From Cognatilysobacter segetis (lineage in GTDB: Bacteria > Pseudomonadota > Gammaproteobacteria > Xanthomonadales > Xanthomonadaceae), in the NCBI RefSeq assembly GCF_004359965.1, contig NZ_SMRQ01000013.1:1-46387 (forward strand): DNA of 46,387 nt. The letters are read 5' to 3'. Position numbers and translations under genes: made by a program. Position 1 is the first letter of the stretch; every line of letters starts with the position of its first letter. The notes below the pieces were generated by a model that saw only the letters and a program-made list of their open reading frames with translations, did no database searches and was not told the DNA's origin. This document shows positions 1 through 8,641 of the stretch, one piece after another.

Positions 1-697
1 GCTCGCGTGCGAGTGCCTGCGGATCGGCGACGACGGGCGCCGGCGGCGCGACGTCGACCGCCGCGACGGGCGCCGGGATCTCCTGCCGCGGCGCGGTGGC
101 AGGCGCGGCCGGCGTGCGCGCCAGCGCCTGCATCAACGCGTGCAGCCCCGGGCCGGCCAGCGCCGACACCGCGGCGACGCCCCAGCGTGCGGCGCCGTCG
201 AGCAGCCCCGGCCATGCGAGCAGCAGCACCGTCGCCGCGATCGCGAGCACGCTCGCGGCGATGCCGAGGCCGCGCCACGCGGCGCGATCGGAGCGGTGCA
301 ATGCGTCGCGGTGCGCGCGCCACTCGCCGTCGCGCTCGACGCCGGACAGGAGCGGCCAAGCCGGCCACAGCAGCAGGAGCGCGATGCCGACCGCGAGGCT
401 GAGCGCGATCGCCGCCGACAGCGAGCCGCTCCGGAGCAGCGCGCCGAGCGGCCAGGCCAGCAACACGGCGACGCCCGCGCAGGCGAGCGTCCACAGGCCC
501 AGCAGCAGGCCGGCGTGTCGCCATGGCGCGACCCGCGTGGACCCGCGCCAGGCCGACAGGCCCAACGCGGCCACGGGCTGCGCGAGCAGCGCGCCGAGCG
601 CGGCCAACGGCGTGGGCAGGCCCGCGGCGAGCGCGAGCGCGATGGCCGCGACGATCACTGCGATCGCGCGGGCGCGGGACACGGGGCGCTCAGGCAT
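1..697 (-). CDS. Membrane protein of unknown function (N-terminal part, cut by window edge)
   Basis: The frame opens at an ATG (697-695) and stays open to the left edge, so only about the first 232 residues are visible. They contain hydrophobic Ala/Leu/Val-rich stretches at roughly residues 8-45, 62-85, 95-120 and 150-170, with short charged loops such as a SDRAAWRG segment, so this is a multi-pass inner-membrane region. After about residue 190 it becomes Pro/Ala-rich, as in a linker to a further domain outside the window. The ATG overlaps the stop of the preceding YcgL gene by 8 bp, which argues for translational coupling. I recall large ankyrin-repeat proteins with such membrane N-termini in Xanthomonads, but no ankyrin repeat is visible here. 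Function is unknown. Confidence 0.7.
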   Translation of the reverse strand, partial: MPERPVSRARAIAVIVAAIALALAAGLPTPLAALGALLAQPVAALGLSAWRGSTRVAPWRHAGLLLGLWTLACAGVAVLLAWPLGALLRSGSLSAAIALSLAVGIALLLLWPAWPLLSGVERDGEWRAHRDALHRSDRAAWRGLGIAASVLAIAATVLLLAWPGLLDGAARWGVAAVSALAGPGLHALMQALARTPAAPATAPRQEIPAPVAAVDVAPPAPVVADPQALARE

Positions 698-971
698 CCC
701 GGCTCCGGTAGTACTCGCCGGCGTCGTAGGCCGGCGCATCGGGCGGCGGCGGCACCTGGATGAAGAACCCGCGCTCGGCCAGCGCGTCGCGCACCTTCGC
801 GGCGTCCACGCGCGCGAGGCGGCGCTCGGGCGTCAGCTCGACCTCGAGCACGAATTCCAGGCCGCCGAGCTGCGCGCGCGTGGCCTCGGGCAGCGGTTCG
901 AACGCGTCGCGCGCCGCGAGGTAGACGAACGTGTCGGCCTTTCGAAGGCTCTTGTAGACGAAGGCGTGCAT
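690..971 (-). CDS. YcgL domain-containing protein
   Basis: A 93-residue protein starting [18 protein letters not shown], which matches the opening of the YcgL family (small conserved gammaproteobacterial proteins of unknown biochemical role). The family features visible are the YKS..K.DTYVYL-like first strand, a central LEFVLEVEL strand and a C-terminal [13 protein letters not shown] segment near residues 66-78. Length agrees with the family (about 85-110 residues). The ATG at 971 follows a 90-bp gap after cydB, and the stop overlaps the start of the next membrane-protein gene. No catalytic motif is evident. The family call is firm; the function is not known. Confidence 0.85.
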   Translation of the reverse strand: MHAFVYKSLRKADTFVYLAARDAFEPLPEATRAQLGGLEFVLEVELTPERRLARVDAAKVRDALAERGFFIQVPPPPDAPAYDAGEYYRSRDA

Positions 972-1061
972 GGCGGCCGGAAGAGTGCGGACAGCGGCGT
1001 CCGTCGCGCAAGCATAGACGACGCCCGCGGCCGGTTTTGACGCTTCCGTAATGCCGCTGCG

Positions 1062-2075
1062 TCAGTGGTAGCCGCTGTCGGCCGCCACCTTGCCCGCGAA
1101 CACGCGGTACGACCACCACGTGTAGCCGAGGATCGCCGGCAGCAGCACGGCCATGCCGACCATCACGAAGCCCTGCGAGGACGGCGGCGACGCCGCGTTC
1201 CAGATCGTCAGCGAAGGCGGGATGATGTGCGGCCACACGCCGACGACCAGCCCGGCGAAGCCCAGCACGAAGAACATCAGCGTGAGGACGAACGGCGTGG
1301 CGTCGCGGCCTTCGCGCATCGCGCTGCGCCACAGCAGGTAGGCATTGACGAGCGCGAGCAGCGGCACCGGCAGCAGCCACCAGAAATTCCCGCTCTCGAA
1401 CCAGCGCGCCATGATCCGCGAGTTCAGGAACGGCAGCCATGCGCTGACCAGCCCCATGAACGCGACCACCGCCATCACCAGCGGGCGCGCCATGTGCCGC
1501 GCGAGGCGCTGCAGGCGACCCTCGGTCTTGAGGATTAGCCAGGCGCTGCCCAGCAGCGCGTAACCGAACACCACGGCGACGCCCGTCAGCATCGAGAACG
1601 GGCTGAACCAGCCGAACGCGCCGCCGACGTACTTGCCCGCCTGCAGCGGCATGCCCTCGACGATCGAGCCGAGGATCACGCCCTGCGCGAACGCCGCGAA
1701 CGTGGAGCCGGCGCCGAACGCGGCGCCCCAGAAGCGCTTGGCGCGCGTCGCCTTGAAACGGAACTCGAAGGCGACGCCGCGGAAGATCAGCGCGATCAGC
1801 ATCAGCAGCACGGGCAGGTACAGCGCCGACAGCATCACCGCATACGCCTTAGGGAACGCCGCGAGCAGGCCGGCGCCGCCCAGCACCAGCCAGGTCTCGT
1901 TGCCGTCCCAGATCGGGGCGGCGGTGTTCATCATGTGGTCGAGTTCGTCCTCGCTGCGCGCGAACGGCGCCAGGACGCCGAGGCCCAGCACGAAGCCGTC
2001 GAGCAGCACGTACATCAGGACGCCGAAGCCGATCACGCCGAACCAGGCCACGGGCAGGACGGTGGCCGCGCTCAT
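1062..2075 (-). CDS. cydB: Cytochrome bd-type (cyanide-insensitive class) quinol oxidase subunit II
   Basis: A 337-residue integral membrane protein with about eight or nine hydrophobic segments. The N-terminus reads LMYVLLDGFVLGLG, followed by the APIWDGNETWLVLGG motif typical of CydB/CioB. Subunit II supports the haem-bearing subunit I in oxidising quinol and reducing O2 to water without proton pumping. At 337 residues it is shorter than E. coli CydB (about 379) and fits CioB-type proteins. The ATG (2075-2073) overlaps the cydA stop as ATGA. Only this start gives a proper N-terminus; the frame stays open upstream through cydA but encodes nonsense there. No CydX- or DUF2474-like small subunit is seen in the 90 bp downstream. 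Confidence 0.95.
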   Translation of the reverse strand: MSAATVLPVAWFGVIGFGVLMYVLLDGFVLGLGVLAPFARSEDELDHMMNTAAPIWDGNETWLVLGGAGLLAAFPKAYAVMLSALYLPVLLMLIALIFRGVAFEFRFKATRAKRFWGAAFGAGSTFAAFAQGVILGSIVEGMPLQAGKYVGGAFGWFSPFSMLTGVAVVFGYALLGSAWLILKTEGRLQRLARHMARPLVMAVVAFMGLVSAWLPFLNSRIMARWFESGNFWWLLPVPLLALVNAYLLWRSAMREGRDATPFVLTLMFFVLGFAGLVVGVWPHIIPPSLTIWNAASPPSSQGFVMVGMAVLLPAILGYTWWSYRVFAGKVAADSGYH

Positions 2076-3493
2076 GAGCGCGCCTCGCGGATCGCTTCGC
2101 CCTCGAACGGCGAATCGACGGACAGCGGGCGCTTGGGCCGTCGTTCGCCCTCGTCGCTTTCCGGGCCCGGATCGTGCGGCAGCGGGCCCTGGCGCACGAG
2201 CTTGCGGATGTACCAGATGCCGGCGCCGAAGATCACGGCGTAGGCGGCGACGAACGCGACCATCGACGTGACCACGCTCGCCGTCGACAGGGTGGGGCTC
2301 ACCGCGTCCGCCGTGCGCAGCAGGCTGTAGACCACCCACGGCTGGCGACCGATCTCGGCGACGTACCAGCCCGTCAGCAGCGCGACGAAGCCGGCGAAGG
2401 TCATCCAGCGCCAGCCGTTGACCAGCCAGCGCGATTCGACCAGGCGCCCGCGGCGCAGCTGCAAGGTCGAGGCCCAGGCGAGCGCGAGCATCGCCAGCCC
2501 GAGGCCGACCATCACGCGGAACGAGAAGAACACCGGCGCGACCGGCGGGCGCTCCTCGCGCGGCACCGCGGTGAGCGGCCGGATCTCGCCGGCCCAGCTG
2601 TGCGTGAGGATCAGCGAGCCCACGCGCGGCAGGGCGACCTCGTAATCGTTGCGCTCGGCCTGCGGATCCGGCCATGCGAACAGCACCAGCGGCACGCCGG
2701 CGCCGGGCTCGCCCGCGTCCCAGTGCGATTCGATCGCGGCGAGCTTGGTCGGCTGGTACTTGCCCACCTCCAAGCCGTGCAGGTCGCCGACGAAGATCTG
2801 CGCCGGCACCGCGAGCGAGGCGAACAGCACCGCCATCGTGAGCATGCGGCGCGCGGGCGCGACGTGCTCGCGGCGCCACAGGTAACCCGCGCTCACGCCG
2901 CCGATCACGAAGCAGGTGGTGATGAACGCCGCGAGCACCATGTGCGCGAGGCGATAGGGGAAGGACGGATTGAAGACGATCTGCGACCAGTCGGCAGGCT
3001 CGAACACGCCGGCGGCGGTGAGCGTGTAGCCGGCCGGCGTGTGCATCCAGCTGTTGGCCGAGATGATCCAGAAGGTGGAGATCAGCGTGCCGAGCGCGAC
3101 CATGCAGGTCGCGAAGAAATGCAGTTTCTCCGGCACCTTGCGTGCGCCGAACAGCATCACGCCGAGGAACGTGGCCTCCAGGAAGAACGCGGTGAGCACC
3201 TCGTACGTCATCAGCGGCCCGAGGATGTTGCCGGCGCGTTCGCTGAGCACGGCCCAGTTGGTGCCGAACTGGAAGCTCATCACGATGCCGCTCACCACGC
3301 CCATGCCGAAGCTGATGGCGAAGATGCGCAGCCAGAAGAAGTAGATGTCGCGCCAGACGCTGTCGCGCGTCCTCAGCCAGCGCCATTCGCAGAAGGCCAG
3401 CCAGTGGGCGAGGCCGATCGTGAAGGCGGGAAACATGATGTGGAACGAGATCACGAATCCGAACTGGATCCGTGACAGCAGCAGCGCATCCAT
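2072..3493 (-). CDS. cydA: Cytochrome bd-type (cyanide-insensitive class) quinol oxidase subunit I
   Basis: A 473-residue subunit I starting MDALLLSRIQFGFVISFH. His18 corresponds to the conserved haem b595/d axial His near the N-terminus of CydA, and the GRQPW motif typical of the quinol-binding periplasmic side is present near residue 380. The region between the central helices is short, as in the 'short Q-loop' CioA class, and total length is below E. coli CydA (522). It oxidises ubiquinol and reduces O2 in the inner membrane. It forms a two-gene unit with cydB (4-bp overlap). A purine-rich GGGAGAG lies about 7-13 nt before the ATG. The 308-bp divergent spacer to the S9 peptidase presumably holds its promoter. 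Confidence 0.95.
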   Translation of the reverse strand: MDALLLSRIQFGFVISFHIMFPAFTIGLAHWLAFCEWRWLRTRDSVWRDIYFFWLRIFAISFGMGVVSGIVMSFQFGTNWAVLSERAGNILGPLMTYEVLTAFFLEATFLGVMLFGARKVPEKLHFFATCMVALGTLISTFWIISANSWMHTPAGYTLTAAGVFEPADWSQIVFNPSFPYRLAHMVLAAFITTCFVIGGVSAGYLWRREHVAPARRMLTMAVLFASLAVPAQIFVGDLHGLEVGKYQPTKLAAIESHWDAGEPGAGVPLVLFAWPDPQAERNDYEVALPRVGSLILTHSWAGEIRPLTAVPREERPPVAPVFFSFRVMVGLGLAMLALAWASTLQLRRGRLVESRWLVNGWRWMTFAGFVALLTGWYVAEIGRQPWVVYSLLRTADAVSPTLSTASVVTSMVAFVAAYAVIFGAGIWYIRKLVRQGPLPHDPGPESDEGERRPKRPLSVDSPFEGEAIREARS

Positions 3494-3801
3494 CGAGGGC
3501 TCTCCCGTCGATCTGTCGTCGTCAATTCGCCTGCGTATTGTGCGCCTGTGGCGGGGCGCCCGCCATCGCCTGCGCCGGGCCCGTACACTGCGGCCGCCGG
3601 CGTGGCCATCCCGTCACACCGACACTGCCGCGTGCCGGTGCGCCCGCGACCCGTGCCAGCGTTACGACGACCCGACGCGCACGGGTTCGTACGCCGCCGC
3701 CGCGCGACGGGCCGCTGACCGTTCCGGGCAATGACCGACGCCACAGCCGCCGTGCGCCGGCGGCTGCTACCCTCCGGCGACTTCGATTTCCGGACTTTTC
3801 G
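3494..3801. other. Divergent intergenic region between cydA and the S9 peptidase
   Basis: These 308 bp separate two divergent genes. No credible small gene, tRNA or strong hairpin-plus-T-run is seen. The open frame running into the peptidase gene is low-complexity Arg/Ala/Pro translation and looks non-coding. On the plus strand TACCCT (3768-3773) lies 28 nt before the peptidase ATG and TACACT lies at 3584-3589; both resemble -10 hexamers. On the minus strand CACAAT about 50 nt before cydA is a possible -10. I do not see a clear FNR/Anr-type TTGAT-N4-ATCAA site, which might have been expected for a high-affinity oxidase. Confidence 0.5.
3768..3773 (+). promoter_or_regulatory. Putative -10 element of the S9 peptidase gene
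   Basis: TACCCT lies 28 nt upstream of the ATG at 3802, the same spacing seen for the -10-like elements before the autotransporter, the SDR, the cysteine-cluster gene and oleC. No good TTGACA partner is visible. It is a weak call on its own, supported by the recurring spacing. Confidence 0.35.
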
Positions 3802-6189
3802 ATGCGTCGCCAGCGCCTCCTGACCGCCCTGCTCCTCGCGGGCCTCGCCCCGCTCGCCTCCGCCCAGACCGCGCCGCGCATCACGCTCGAGCAGGCCATG
3901 GCCGATCCGGACTGGATCGGCAACGCCGTCGAACAGGCCTGGTGGTCGTGGGATGGCCAGTCCGCGTACTTCACGCAGAAACGCGAGGGAGAGACGATCC
4001 GCGACATCTTCCGCCAGCCGATCACCGGCGGCGCGGCGGCGAAGCTCGATGGCGGCGCGCGCGCCGGGATCGACGGCGACGACGCGGTGGTCGACGCCAG
4101 CGGCACGCGCATGGCGTTCGCGCGCGGTGGCGACATCTTCGTGCGCGACCTGAAGAGCGGCGCGCTGACGCAGGTCACGCGCACCGCCGAGGAGGAATCG
4201 CGCCCGCAGTGGGGCCCGCAGGGCCAGCTCGTGTTCCGCGCCGGCAACGACTGGTTCGCCTGGCGCGCGGGCAGCGGCGTCGCGCAGGCGACCACGCTCA
4301 AGACCGAGGACGATCCCGACAAGGCGAAGAAGGACGACGACCTGCGCGCGCGCCAGCTGCGCCTGATCGACACGCTGCGCACCGACCGCGAGAAGCGCGA
4401 GGCCGCCAAGGCGCAGGCCGAGGCGTGGCGTCGCGCCGATCCCACCGCCGCACCGCCGGCCGCGTACCTGGGCAAGGACGTCGAGCTGGTCGACAGCGCG
4501 CTCTCGCCCGACGGTCGCTGGCTGCTCGCGGTGACGTATCCGAAGGACGCCAACCTCGGCCAGGCCGGCAAGCTGCCGCGCTACGTCACCGAATCGGGCT
4601 ACGAGGAGACCGAGGAAGTCCGCACGCGCGTGGGCCGCAACGCGCCCGCCGCGCATTCGCTGTGGCTGGTCGAGGTGGCGACGGGCGCAGTGACGCCGCT
4701 CAAGTTCGACGACCTGCCGGGCATCAAGGCCGATCCGCTCGCCGCGCTACGGAAGAAGGCCGGCAAGAAGCCACTCGACGGCGCGCGCGACGTGCGCATC
4801 GAGACCGATGGCGACGGCACCGGCCCGGCGATCCACTGGAGCGACGACGGCCGCGACGCGGCGGTGCTCGTGCGCGCGGTCGACAACAAGGACCGCTGGA
4901 TCGCGCAGGTCGACCTCGCCACGAAGAAGCTCGTGGCGCGCGACCGGCTGACCGACACCGCGTGGATCAACTGGAACTTCAACGACTTCGGCTGGCTGCC
5001 GGGCGCGAACGGCCGCAACCGCCTGTGGTTCCTGTCGGAGAAGAGCGGCTACTCGCACCTGTACGTGAGCGACGCGCCGGGCCAGTCGCGTGCACTCACC
5101 TCGGGCAAGTGGGAAGTGTCCGCGCCCGTGCCGACGCGCGACGGCCGCCGCTTCTTCTTCGACTGCAACCGCAACTGGCCGGGCGACTACGAGGTCTGCG
5201 TCGTCGATGCCAACGGCGGCGACGTGCGCGAGGTCACCTCGCTCGACGGCGTCGAGGATTTCCGCCTCTCGCCGGACGAGACGAAGCTGCTGGTGCGGCA
5301 TTCGTCGGCTTACATGCCGCCGCAGCTCGCGGTGGTCGATGCGTCCGGCGGCGCCGCGCGCGAGCTCACCGACACGCGCAGCGCGAAGTTCCGCGCGATC
5401 GACTTCATCCAGCCGGAAATCGTCAAGGTGCCGAGCAAGCACGGCGCCGGCACCGTCTGGGGCAAGTTTTACGGGCCGAAGAACTTCGACGCCGGCAAGA
5501 CCTATCCGATCGTGATGTTCGTGCACGGCGCCGGCTACCTGCAGAACGTGCACGCTCGCTATCCGACGTACTTCCGCGAGCAAATGTTCCACAACCTGCT
5601 GGTCGACGCGGGCTACGTCGTGCTCGACCTCGACTACCGCGGCTCCGAAGGCTACGGGCGCGACTGGCGCACCGCGATCTACCGCAACATGGGCCATCCC
5701 GAGCTCGAGGATTACCTGGACGGCCTCGACTGGGCGGTCGCGAACAAGCAGGCCGACCGCGCGCATGCCGGCATCTACGGCGGCAGCTACGGCGGCTTCA
5801 TGACGCTGATGGCGCTGTTCCGCGAGCCCGGCGTGTTCAAGGCCGGCGCCGCGTTGCGCCCGGTCACCGACTGGTCGCAGTACAACCACGAGTACACGTC
5901 GAACATCCTCAACACGCCGGAACTCGATCCGGACGCGTACAAGGCGAGCTCGCCGATCGAATACGCCGCCGGCCTGCAGGACCACCTGCTGATCGCGCAC
6001 GGCATGATCGACGACAACGTGTTCTTCCGCGATTCGGTGATGCTCACGCAGAAGCTGATCGAGCTGCGCAAGGACAAGTGGTCGCTCGCGCCCTACCCGC
6101 TCGAGCGCCACGGCTTCACGCATCCGGACGCGTGGTACGACGAATACCGGCGCATCCGCGAGCTGTTCGGGGAGGCGCTCGGAAAGTAG
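3802..6189 (+). CDS. Secreted S9 family (prolyl oligopeptidase / DPP IV-like) serine peptidase
   Basis: A 795-residue protein with a cleavable signal peptide (Arg-rich start, hydrophobic LLTALLLAGLAPLA, cleavage near ASAQ at 19-22), so it acts in the periplasm or outside. Residues of about 40-500 hold an N-terminal beta-propeller with repeated 'SPDG/D.W' strands. Residues of about 540-795 hold an alpha/beta-hydrolase domain. The triad is visible: Ser662 in GGSYGGFM, Asp737 in HGMIDDNV and His770 in ERHGFTH, as in the S9B/S9C families, which cleave small peptides often after Pro or Ala. Substrate is not deducible. The frame is open 330 bp further upstream, but that part is low-complexity; the ATG at 3802 gives the signal peptide. 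Single gene; a possible operator/promoter for the next gene begins about 30 bp after the stop. Confidence 0.93.
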   Translation: MRRQRLLTALLLAGLAPLASAQTAPRITLEQAMADPDWIGNAVEQAWWSWDGQSAYFTQKREGETIRDIFRQPITGGAAAKLDGGARAGIDGDDAVVDASGTRMAFARGGDIFVRDLKSGALTQVTRTAEEESRPQWGPQGQLVFRAGNDWFAWRAGSGVAQATTLKTEDDPDKAKKDDDLRARQLRLIDTLRTDREKREAAKAQAEAWRRADPTAAPPAAYLGKDVELVDSALSPDGRWLLAVTYPKDANLGQAGKLPRYVTESGYEETEEVRTRVGRNAPAAHSLWLVEVATGAVTPLKFDDLPGIKADPLAALRKKAGKKPLDGARDVRIETDGDGTGPAIHWSDDGRDAAVLVRAVDNKDRWIAQVDLATKKLVARDRLTDTAWINWNFNDFGWLPGANGRNRLWFLSEKSGYSHLYVSDAPGQSRALTSGKWEVSAPVPTRDGRRFFFDCNRNWPGDYEVCVVDANGGDVREVTSLDGVEDFRLSPDETKLLVRHSSAYMPPQLAVVDASGGAARELTDTRSAKFRAIDFIQPEIVKVPSKHGAGTVWGKFYGPKNFDAGKTYPIVMFVHGAGYLQNVHARYPTYFREQMFHNLLVDAGYVVLDLDYRGSEGYGRDWRTAIYRNMGHPELEDYLDGLDWAVANKQADRAHAGIYGGSYGGFMTLMALFREPGVFKAGAALRPVTDWSQYNHEYTSNILNTPELDPDAYKASSPIEYAAGLQDHLLIAHGMIDDNVFFRDSVMLTQKLIELRKDKWSLAPYPLERHGFTHPDAWYDEYRRIRELFGEALGK

Positions 6190-6219
6190 GCGGCGCTGCG
6201 CATCCGCGCTGACAGGGCG

Positions 6220-6251
6220 TTGACGCCACCCCTTTAAGGGCGTCCTAGACT
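6220..6251 (+). promoter_or_regulatory. Putative promoter with overlapping dyad upstream of the autotransporter
   Basis: TTGACG (6220-6225) and the -10-like CCTAGA/TAGACT (6244-6251) are 18-20 bp apart, with 29 nt from the hexamer to the ATG at 6281. The spacer holds an inverted repeat, GACGCC (6222-6227) paired with GGCGTC (6239-6244), containing an inner CCCTT-T-AAGGG. The dyad covers the -35 edge and the spacer, as an operator would. There is no T-run after it, so a terminator for the upstream peptidase gene is less likely. Confidence 0.5.
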
Positions 6252-6280
6252 CGCGCGAAACGGCGCGCGAGGACAGGACG

Positions 6281-8521
6281 ATGTCGCGTCTCTCAACCGG
6301 TGTTACGGCAGCAGGCACTGCTGCCGCGATGGTCCTGCTGCTCGCGCCGTTGCGGGCGCGAGCGCAGGTCGCCCCTCCTTCCGACTTCACGACGCTCCCG
6401 GGCATTCCCGGTTACGGCACGTCGCTGCCGAACACCGCGCCGCGGGTCGAGGGCGAGCGCCGCGGCAGCAACAGCGTGATCGCGACCGCGCTGTCGGCCG
6501 ACGGGTCCTCGGTCGCAGGCACCGCGCGATACCTCGAGCAGACGTTCCGCACCTTTCGCGGATGCCAGCTCGTCTGCCACGAATTCCAGGATTCGGGCGG
6601 CGGTGCGCAGGCGTTCGTGTGGTCGGACGGCGTTACGACCGGCCTCGGCTATCCATCGAACGCCACGGGCGAGCTGTCCGAAACACACTGCGGTCAGCCA
6701 GGGTGTGGGATAGGCATCCGCGAGAGCATCGCGACGGGAATAAGCGCGGACGGACGGGTCGTCGTCGGCTACGGCCACACCGGCTGCCTGGTCTTCTGCG
6801 GTCCAGTGGCGTCGCAGGCCTTCGTCTGGACTGCGGCGCAGGGGCTGCGGGAGATTCCGGGGCTCGATCCCCCCGGGTCTACCCGCGCGCTCGGCGTTTC
6901 GGGCGACGGCGCCACCGTCGTCGGATCGTCGGGCGAGGACGCCTTCGCCTGGACCGTGGACGGTGGCACGCGCAGGCTCGTCGGGCTCGACGACGGGCCG
7001 GCGAGCGCTTCGGCCGCGTCCTTCGACGGACGCTGGATCGTGGGCGAATCCGGCTACATGACGTCGTCTCCGCGGTGGGGACGAGTATTCCGCGCGACGC
7101 TGTGGGACGCGGAGGGCGTGGCGGTCGACTTGGGCAGTGTCGGCAACGAGCCCATGAGCTCGGCGGCGGATATCTCCTTCGATGGAAACGTCGCGGTCGG
7201 CCATGGCTTCGCGGACGGGATCCCGGTCGCGTTCCGCTGGACGCGGAGCGGCGGCATCGTTGGGCTCGGCACGCTGCCGGGACAGACGGGCTCGATGGCC
7301 ACGGCGGTGTCGGGCGACGGCAACGTCGTCGTGGGCGATACCAGTTCCACGCCGATCGGTTTCGTGGCCAGCCTGCCGTTCCGCTGGACGGCTGCGGGTG
7401 GCATGCAGTCGGTGGCCGCCTGGCTCGCCGGGGGCGGCGTGGGACTGCCGCCGGAAGTCGTGCTCTCGAACGCGACGGACACCAACTACAACGGCAACGT
7501 GGTGATCGGGACCTACCGCCGCACCGACGCACCCGTCGGCTCCGTGCCGAACGGGTATGCCTATCTCGCGCGCGTAGGCGACGCCGGCAGCGGTTTCATC
7601 GCCGATCTCGACACCTTCCGCGCCGGCGTCGCGGCGACCGGGCTTCTGACCCTCGACTCCGCCGCGCTGCTGTCGACCGGCGCACTCGCGACGGCGCGCC
7701 GCCCCGGCGGCTGGAACGCCGCACGGTTCGACGGCCGCCGCGGCTGCGGCTGGGTGTCCGCGTCCCGCACGCGCTATCGCAACGACGGCCCCGACGTCGA
7801 CGCGCAGGAGCTCGGCGGTTGCTTCGATACCGGCCCTGTGCGCCTCGCCGCCGGCGTCGGGCGCATGGACACCACGCGCACCACGCCGACGGGCCGCGGC
7901 GATCTGGACGGGCATTACGCGCTGCTCGGCGTGGCGGTGCCGCTCGACCGGCTCGAGGCCAGCCTCACCGCCTACCGCGGCCGCTTCGACGGCACGGTGG
8001 AGCGCCGCTATGCCAACGGCGCGGCCACCGATGTCTCCGTCGCGCGGCCCGAGGGCGACTTCGACGCCGCGGTCGTCCGCTTCGACTGGACCGACGTCGT
8101 CCGGCGTGGGCGCCTGGGCCTCTCGCCCTACCTCGCCTATGCATGGTCCCGGACCGACATCGAGGCGCACACCGAGACCGGCGGCGGCTTCCCGGTCGCC
8201 TACGGCGCTTCGTCGGTGCGGTCGCGCGAGCTCGCCGCCGGGGTGATGGCCGACCTGCAGCTGTCGCCGGTGGCCTCGATCGGGCTCGGCCTGGAGACCG
8301 CGCGCCGGCGCATCGACACAGGCGACGGCGTGAGCGCACAGGTGGTGGGCCTGTTCGACGCCTCCGCGCCCGGCATGCGTAGCGACGATTCGGCCTCGCA
8401 TGCGCTGCTGCGGCTGCGCTATGCGTTCGCCCCCGCTTTCGATCTGCAGGCCGACGCACGCGCCGGGATCGATGGGCAGCGCGACGTCGAGCTGCGCCTG
8501 CAACTGCGCGCCGCGTTCTGA
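6281..8521 (+). CDS. Autotransporter: HAF-repeat passenger with C-terminal outer-membrane beta-barrel
   Basis: A 746-residue protein with a signal peptide (cleavage near ARAQ, residues 26-29). Residues of about 60-430 hold seven repeats of the pattern S.DG..VVG....AF.W.. (for example SADGRVVVGYG with QAFVWT, SGDGATVVGSS with DAFAWT, and SFDGNVAVGHG with AFRWT), the 'extracellular HAF' type repeat. Residues of about 480-746 form an amphipathic beta-barrel ending in Phe, as outer-membrane autotransporter barrels do. Unusually, it has eight cysteines: three close pairs in the repeat region (CQLVC, CGQPGC, CLVFC) and two at the barrel entry. Role unknown; adhesion or surface display is plausible. 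It has its own promoter and no co-directional partner closer than 90 bp. Confidence 0.87.
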   Translation: MSRLSTGVTAAGTAAAMVLLLAPLRARAQVAPPSDFTTLPGIPGYGTSLPNTAPRVEGERRGSNSVIATALSADGSSVAGTARYLEQTFRTFRGCQLVCHEFQDSGGGAQAFVWSDGVTTGLGYPSNATGELSETHCGQPGCGIGIRESIATGISADGRVVVGYGHTGCLVFCGPVASQAFVWTAAQGLREIPGLDPPGSTRALGVSGDGATVVGSSGEDAFAWTVDGGTRRLVGLDDGPASASAASFDGRWIVGESGYMTSSPRWGRVFRATLWDAEGVAVDLGSVGNEPMSSAADISFDGNVAVGHGFADGIPVAFRWTRSGGIVGLGTLPGQTGSMATAVSGDGNVVVGDTSSTPIGFVASLPFRWTAAGGMQSVAAWLAGGGVGLPPEVVLSNATDTNYNGNVVIGTYRRTDAPVGSVPNGYAYLARVGDAGSGFIADLDTFRAGVAATGLLTLDSAALLSTGALATARRPGGWNAARFDGRRGCGWVSASRTRYRNDGPDVDAQELGGCFDTGPVRLAAGVGRMDTTRTTPTGRGDLDGHYALLGVAVPLDRLEASLTAYRGRFDGTVERRYANGAATDVSVARPEGDFDAAVVRFDWTDVVRRGRLGLSPYLAYAWSRTDIEAHTETGGGFPVAYGASSVRSRELAAGVMADLQLSPVASIGLGLETARRRIDTGDGVSAQVVGLFDASAPGMRSDDSASHALLRLRYAFAPAFDLQADARAGIDGQRDVELRLQLRAAF

Positions 8522-8599
8522 CCGGCGACGGTCGCCCGGTGCGATCGGGCCGGGCGCACGGGGCCCTACCGCGCCGTCGCGCATTCAGGGCGGTCTGGC

Positions 8600-8605
8600 G
8601 ATACT
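8600..8605 (+). promoter_or_regulatory. Putative -10 element upstream of the HI0933-family flavoprotein
   Basis: GATACT lies 36 nt before the ATG at 8642 in the 120-bp gap after the autotransporter gene. No convincing -35 and no Shine-Dalgarno are visible. The call is weak and rests on similarity to the -10-like hexamers at other genes of the window. Confidence 0.3.
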
Positions 8606-8641
8606 GCGCGCCCGCTCATCCGCCGCGCCCGCGCCGAATCC

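Noticed and set aside
7-1040. Several plus-strand open frames in the first kilobase
   Set aside because: They oppose the membrane-protein and YcgL genes, consist of Arg/Ala/Pro low-complexity sequence and lack ribosome binding sites.
655-1440. An open frame on the minus strand crossing from cydB into the YcgL gene and beyond
   Set aside because: It is out of frame with both real genes and low in complexity.
2174-3475. A 433-codon open frame on the plus strand opposite cydA
   Set aside because: Composition is His/Glu/Arg/Ala-rich with no known motif, and the opposite strand encodes an unmistakable CydA.
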